Below, one piece after another: positions 58,515-64,000 of a DNA stretch of 64,000 nt; position 1 is the first letter of the stretch; every line of letters starts with the position of its first letter. Below the pieces are notes generated by a model, which saw only the letters and a program-made list of their open reading frames with translations, searched no databases and was not told where the DNA came from. Position numbers and translations under genes: made by a program. This stretch comes from Sphaerobacter sp. (GTDB taxonomy: Bacteria; Chloroflexota; Chloroflexia; Thermomicrobiales; Thermomicrobiaceae), in assembly GCA_029961075.1 (NCBI GenBank), contig JASBVL010000090.1:33285-97284 (forward strand), in the 5' to 3' direction.

Positions 58515-59843
58515 GTGGAGATCAGGCAGGGGGTGACACAGCGTCCCTGGGTCCCTCCGCACGTCGAGCGCGTTGCGATGATCTCGGTGCATACGTCACC
58601 GTTCGCGGAGCTCGGCGGGCGCGACGCCGGCGGACTGAACGTCTACGTGCGTGAGCTCAGCCGGAACCTGGTGGAGCACGGCGTGGCGGTCGACGTGTAC
58701 ACCCGCCGCACCGACCGCCTCTCCCCGCAGATCACCCCCGTCGAGGATGGGGTCCGATTGATCCAGGTGGAGGCCGGACCGGCCGAGCCGATGGATAAGG
58801 ACGCCCTCTTCTGCCACCTGCCCGAGTTCGCGACCGAGATGGCCTGCCTGGCGATCAAAGAGGGGCTGCGCTACGACGTCATCCACGCGCACTACTGGCT
58901 GTCGGGCTGGGCCGGGCATCTCGTGCGGCGCTACCTCGACGCACCCCTCGTGCTGATGTTCCACACGCTGGCGCATCTCAAGAACGCCGTCGCGGACGCC
59001 GACCACCGGGAGACCCCCCTCCGCCTCCAGGTCGAGCGCCGGCTCGTCGACCTGGCGGATGCGCTGATCGCGGCCAACCCGGACGAGCGCCGGGAGATGA
59101 TCCGCCGGCTCGACGCCGACCCCACGCGCATCTACACCGTGCCGCCCGGGGTCGACCTCGACCGGTTCCGCCCCGCTGATGGGTGGGCCGCGCGGCGCCG
59201 GTTGGGGCTGCCGGAGGGGCCGCTGGTGCTGTTCGTCGGCCGGATCGACCCCGTCAAGGGGATCGACACCCTGTTCGAGGCCTTCCGTCGCCTCATCCAC
59301 GACCACACCTGGACCGGCCCAGCCCCCCGTCTGGTCTTCGTCGGTGGCCTGATCCGCATCGACGACACCGGGTCGACCATGGACGCGGATCTGCAGCGGC
59401 TGGCCGCGCGCGCTGCGGAGCTCGGCCTGGCGGACCACGTCCTGTTCCACGGCGCCCAACCACGCGAGCGCCTGCCGCTCTACTACAACGCGGTCGACGT
59501 CTGCGCCGTCCCCTCGCGCTATGAGTCGTTTGGGCTGGTAGCGGTCGAGGCGATGGCCTGCGGGACGCCGATCGTGGCCTCGCGCGTGGGCGGGCTGCGC
59601 TTCACCATCGAAGACGACGTCTCCGGGCTGCTGGTCCCGCACTCCGACCCGGCCGCCCTCGCCGCGGCCTTGCGCCGCGTCCTGGTCGACCATCAACTGC
59701 GCTCACGGATGCAAGTGGGCGCGCGGCAGGCGGCCGTCACCTACTCGTGGCAGGCGATTACCGCCGCGGTGCTCGGCGTCTACGACCGGTTGGCCGCCGC
59801 CCACCGGGCGGTCGCCGCGCCAGACGAGGTGCGCGCCTCATGA
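58515..59843 (+). CDS. GT4 glycosyltransferase, MshA/sucrose-phosphate-synthase-like
   Basis: This 442-residue enzyme has the GT4 N-domain ISVHTSPFAELGGRDAGGLNVYVRELSRNLVEHG and DVIHAHYWLSGWAGHLV, and the donor-site C-domain VLFVGRIDPVKGIDTLFEAF and PSRYESFGLVAVEAMACGTPIVASRVGG with the E-x7-E motif. The start is most like MshA (mycothiol synthesis) and sucrose synthases. Without mshB/C/D nearby, a mycothiol role is not supported, and sugar or glycolipid synthesis is possible. GTG 58515 is the chosen start; GTG 58533 is an alternative. It is divergent from the metal ATPase. Confidence 0.88.
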   Translation: MEIRQGVTQRPWVPPHVERVAMISVHTSPFAELGGRDAGGLNVYVRELSRNLVEHGVAVDVYTRRTDRLSPQITPVEDGVRLIQVEAGPAEPMDKDALFCHLPEFATEMACLAIKEGLRYDVIHAHYWLSGWAGHLVRRYLDAPLVLMFHTLAHLKNAVADADHRETPLRLQVERRLVDLADALIAANPDERREMIRRLDADPTRIYTVPPGVDLDRFRPADGWAARRRLGLPEGPLVLFVGRIDPVKGIDTLFEAFRRLIHDHTWTGPAPRLVFVGGLIRIDDTGSTMDADLQRLAARAAELGLADHVLFHGAQPRERLPLYYNAVDVCAVPSRYESFGLVAVEAMACGTPIVASRVGGLRFTIEDDVSGLLVPHSDPAALAAALRRVLVDHQLRSRMQVGARQAAVTYSWQAITAAVLGVYDRLAAAHRAVAAPDEVRAS

Positions 59844-59967
59844 GCCGCGGCCCGCGGGAGTCGTGTCCTGGGTGGTCGACGATGGCCGACCCGGATCGCG
59901 CCCGCCGCAGCATGTCCTGTGTGGAACCCATAACGAGTGACGCACGACGAAAGGAGCCTACGCCCCC

Positions 59968-60678
59968 ATGCCGGCGGTGATCGACCCCAATGTCTGCGAT
60001 CGCAACTTCGCCGCCTGCTTCCCCGCGCGTCGTTGTCCGCAGCAGGCATTCTCGCTCGATGCCGCCACCGGCCAGGTGGTGATCGACAGCACCCTGTGCG
60101 GCACCTGCCCGGGTCCCTGCCTGAACTTCTGCGACCGCTACGCGATCCGCTACACGCCCGACCCCGACGAGTTCGAGATCCTGAAGGCCAAGACGCTCGG
60201 GGAGATGACCGAGGAGGAAGCGGCGCAGGTCCTGGCGCAGCGGAAGAAGGAGCAGGCCGCTGCGGCCGCCGAGCAGGGCGCCGTCCAGGCGGTGAAGACC
60301 GATACCTTCGACAGCCAGGTGCTCCAATCGGCGCTGCCGGTCGTGGTCGACTTCTGGGCGCCCTGGTGCGGACCGTGCAGGATGATGGCGCCGGTGTTCG
60401 AGCGGCTCGCGCAGCAGTACCGCGATCTGGTCCGCTTCGTCAAGGTCAACGTCGACGAGGAGCCGTCGCTGGCCATGCGCTACCGCGTCCAGGGCATCCC
60501 CACGCTCCTCTTCTTCTGGCGCGGGGAGGTGGTCGCCAGCCACGTCGGCGCCCTGCCCGAGGCCCAGCTCCAGACCGCCATCTACCAGTTCCTGGCGGCG
60601 ATCCGGGCCAAGGAGGCCGCCGCGACACAGGAGGCGCCGTCCACCGCGGTCCCCGGAACCGGTACCGGCGCGGGCTAG
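59968..60678 (+). CDS. Thioredoxin with N-terminal seven-cysteine domain
   Basis: This 236-residue protein has a Cys-rich N-domain (Cys10, 17, 23, 44, 47, 51, 55) including TLCGTCPGPCLNFCDRYAI, a C-x2-C-x3-C-x3-C arrangement near that of iron-sulfur or zinc sites. A charged Ala/Glu/Gln helical linker (residues ~78-108) and a full thioredoxin domain follow, with FWAPWCGPCRMMAP (Cys134, Cys137) and cis-Pro in VQGIPTLLFFW. No signal peptide is present, so it works in the cytoplasm. The N-domain could pass electrons to, or sense redox state for, the thioredoxin (inference). It is probably a single-gene unit. Confidence 0.85.
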   Translation: MPAVIDPNVCDRNFAACFPARRCPQQAFSLDAATGQVVIDSTLCGTCPGPCLNFCDRYAIRYTPDPDEFEILKAKTLGEMTEEEAAQVLAQRKKEQAAAAAEQGAVQAVKTDTFDSQVLQSALPVVVDFWAPWCGPCRMMAPVFERLAQQYRDLVRFVKVNVDEEPSLAMRYRVQGIPTLLFFWRGEVVASHVGALPEAQLQTAIYQFLAAIRAKEAAATQEAPSTAVPGTGTGAG

Positions 60679-60760
60679 CGCGGTCGCAGCCGGGCGTCGG
60701 GCAGCCACCGTGCCGCGTGCGCCGTCCGTGACCGTCGCAGGCTTGGGGGAAGGAAGACCG

Positions 60761-60788
60761 CGCGGGCGACCCGATCGGGTCGCCCGCG
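60761..60788. terminator. Bidirectional terminator between the thioredoxin-fusion and secA genes
   Basis: Arms CGCGGGCGACCCGA and TCGGGTCGCCCGCG form a perfect 28-nt palindrome in the 134-bp convergent gap. The minus-strand side (secA) is followed by a pyrimidine/T-rich CGGTCTTCCTTCC tract. Confidence 0.75.
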
Positions 60789-60812
60789 TTCTGCGGCCAG
60801 CGGAGCGGGGCG

Positions 60813-63419
<2,607 letters not shown>

Positions 63420-63531
63420 GGGCGGGAACCCCCGTTGTTCGCATCGGTTATGGTCGCAATGCGGACCGTGCTCGGGTCCAAGTGTACAGCGGCCCGATCC
63501 TCGCGTCGAATCGGCCCGGCGCCGCGCCCCG

Positions 63532-64000
63532 TCACGCGCCCGCGGGCGGGCGTCCTCGTAGCCGCCCTCGACGATGTGCGCCGCTCCTCCTTCCAGCAAC
63601 AGGACCCGCTCAGAGAACGCTTGGAGGAACGCGCGGTCGTGGGCCACGACGATGACGGTCCCGGGGAACTCGTCCAGCGCGGCCGCGAAGTGCTCCCGCC
63701 CGGCGATGTCGAGATGGTTCAGCGGCTCGTCGAGCAGCAGCAGATTGCACCCCCGCAACACGAGCAGCGCCAACTGGAGGCGGGTGCGTTCCCCCAGGGA
63801 GCACTGCCCCACCGGCCGGAGGGGCGCGTCGCCGGTGAATCGGAAGTAGTGGCGGAAGCTCTGCGCGTCCGTCGCGCTCAGCGGCCGCTCGCGCAGCGCC
63901 GTCTCCAGCACCGTGCGGTCGGGGTCGAGCGTCTCCTGCTCCTGCGCCAGCACCCCGAGCCGGCTGTTGGCGCCGAGCCGGACGCGGCCGGCCGTGGGCG
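63532..64000 (-). CDS. ABC-F family ATPase, 5'-truncated by the window edge; normal stop missing
   Basis: The frame is open at the right edge with [34 protein letters not shown], the linker/second-domain region of ABC-F proteins, then the signature [18 protein letters not shown], Walker [14 protein letters not shown] and switch His [13 protein letters not shown] ATPases act on the ribosome (translation factors or antibiotic protection). After IVEGGYED, where such proteins end, no stop occurs: the frame runs through ~40 residues into secA. A TGA in a neighbouring frame (63534-63532) suggests one base was gained or lost, so the end given is a guess. Confidence 0.8.

Noticed and set aside
58515..59843. 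Naming the glycosyltransferase mshA (mycothiol synthesis)
   Set aside because: The N-terminus is MshA-like, but no mycothiol partner gene is present and GT4 specificity cannot be read from these motifs.

Overview
The window is about 64 kb of very GC-rich bacterial chromosome (roughly 70% G+C by eye) with dense genes on both strands and many GTG/TTG starts. I see no rRNA, tRNA, transposase or phage genes. The mix suggests a Chloroflexota bacterium of the Thermomicrobia/Sphaerobacter type (inference). That mix is TreT-type trehalose synthase, a MshA-like glycosyltransferase, an L,D-transpeptidase with GYP-type surface repeats, an M23+SLT wall hydrolase, SecA with a SEC-C tail, heptamer arrays and hairpin-rich intergenic repeats. 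A search with SecA, GltX or MetE would settle the lineage.

Layout. 1-4.7 kb: 3' part of a frameshifted PEP-synthase/rifampicin-phosphotransferase-like gene, a TetR regulator divergent from a frameshifted quinone-oxidoreductase-like gene with a palindromic operator between them, and endonuclease III. 4.5-16.9 kb: a two-domain wall hydrolase, a class I aminotransferase, metE, and a leftward cluster (C45-type acyltransferase, peptide-binding lipoprotein, two peptide permeases, alpha/beta hydrolase). This cluster is divergent from a FadR-type GntR regulator, with two matching inverted repeats over a leftward promoter. 17.6-23.1 kb: an HxlR regulator divergent from a YceI protein with promoter and operator visible, then a MoxR/DUF58/transglutaminase-associated (DUF4129) set interrupted by a heptamer-repeat element. 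23.4-30.6 kb: cytochrome c-like lipoprotein, TreT fused to a YHS domain, YvcK-like protein, glutaredoxin, and two secreted surface/wall proteins.

30.6-31.2 kb holds a second heptamer element and a three-repeat type I-E-like CRISPR remnant without cas genes. 31.2-41.3 kb: ABC exporter, XRE regulator plus membrane partner with duplicated operators, a pRiA4b ORF-3-like protein, gltX, small membrane proteins, an MscS channel, a membrane/coiled-coil/longin-like protein, and a SufR-like Fe-S regulator. 41.5-43.4 kb: two convergent genes that both seem to lose their 3' ends at one junction. 43.5-52.3 kb: M42 peptidase, deazaflavin-type oxidoreductase, class V aminotransferase/GntR/beta-hydroxyacid dehydrogenase operon, GNAT, MFS, secreted subtilase.

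52.6-56.1 kb is a sugar ABC operon in which all three genes carry lesions. 56.3-64 kb: CopB-type P1B ATPase with a probable N-terminal frameshift, MshA-like glycosyltransferase, a thioredoxin with a novel-looking Cys-rich N-domain, SecA, and the 3' part of an ABC-F ATPase that reads in frame into secA.

Two themes stand out. First, four divergent or autoregulated regulator loci (TetR, GntR, HxlR, XRE) show clear operator palindromes or repeats. Second, there are unusually many single-base lesions and broken genes. These may be true decay or base-calling/assembly error, and raw reads would decide.
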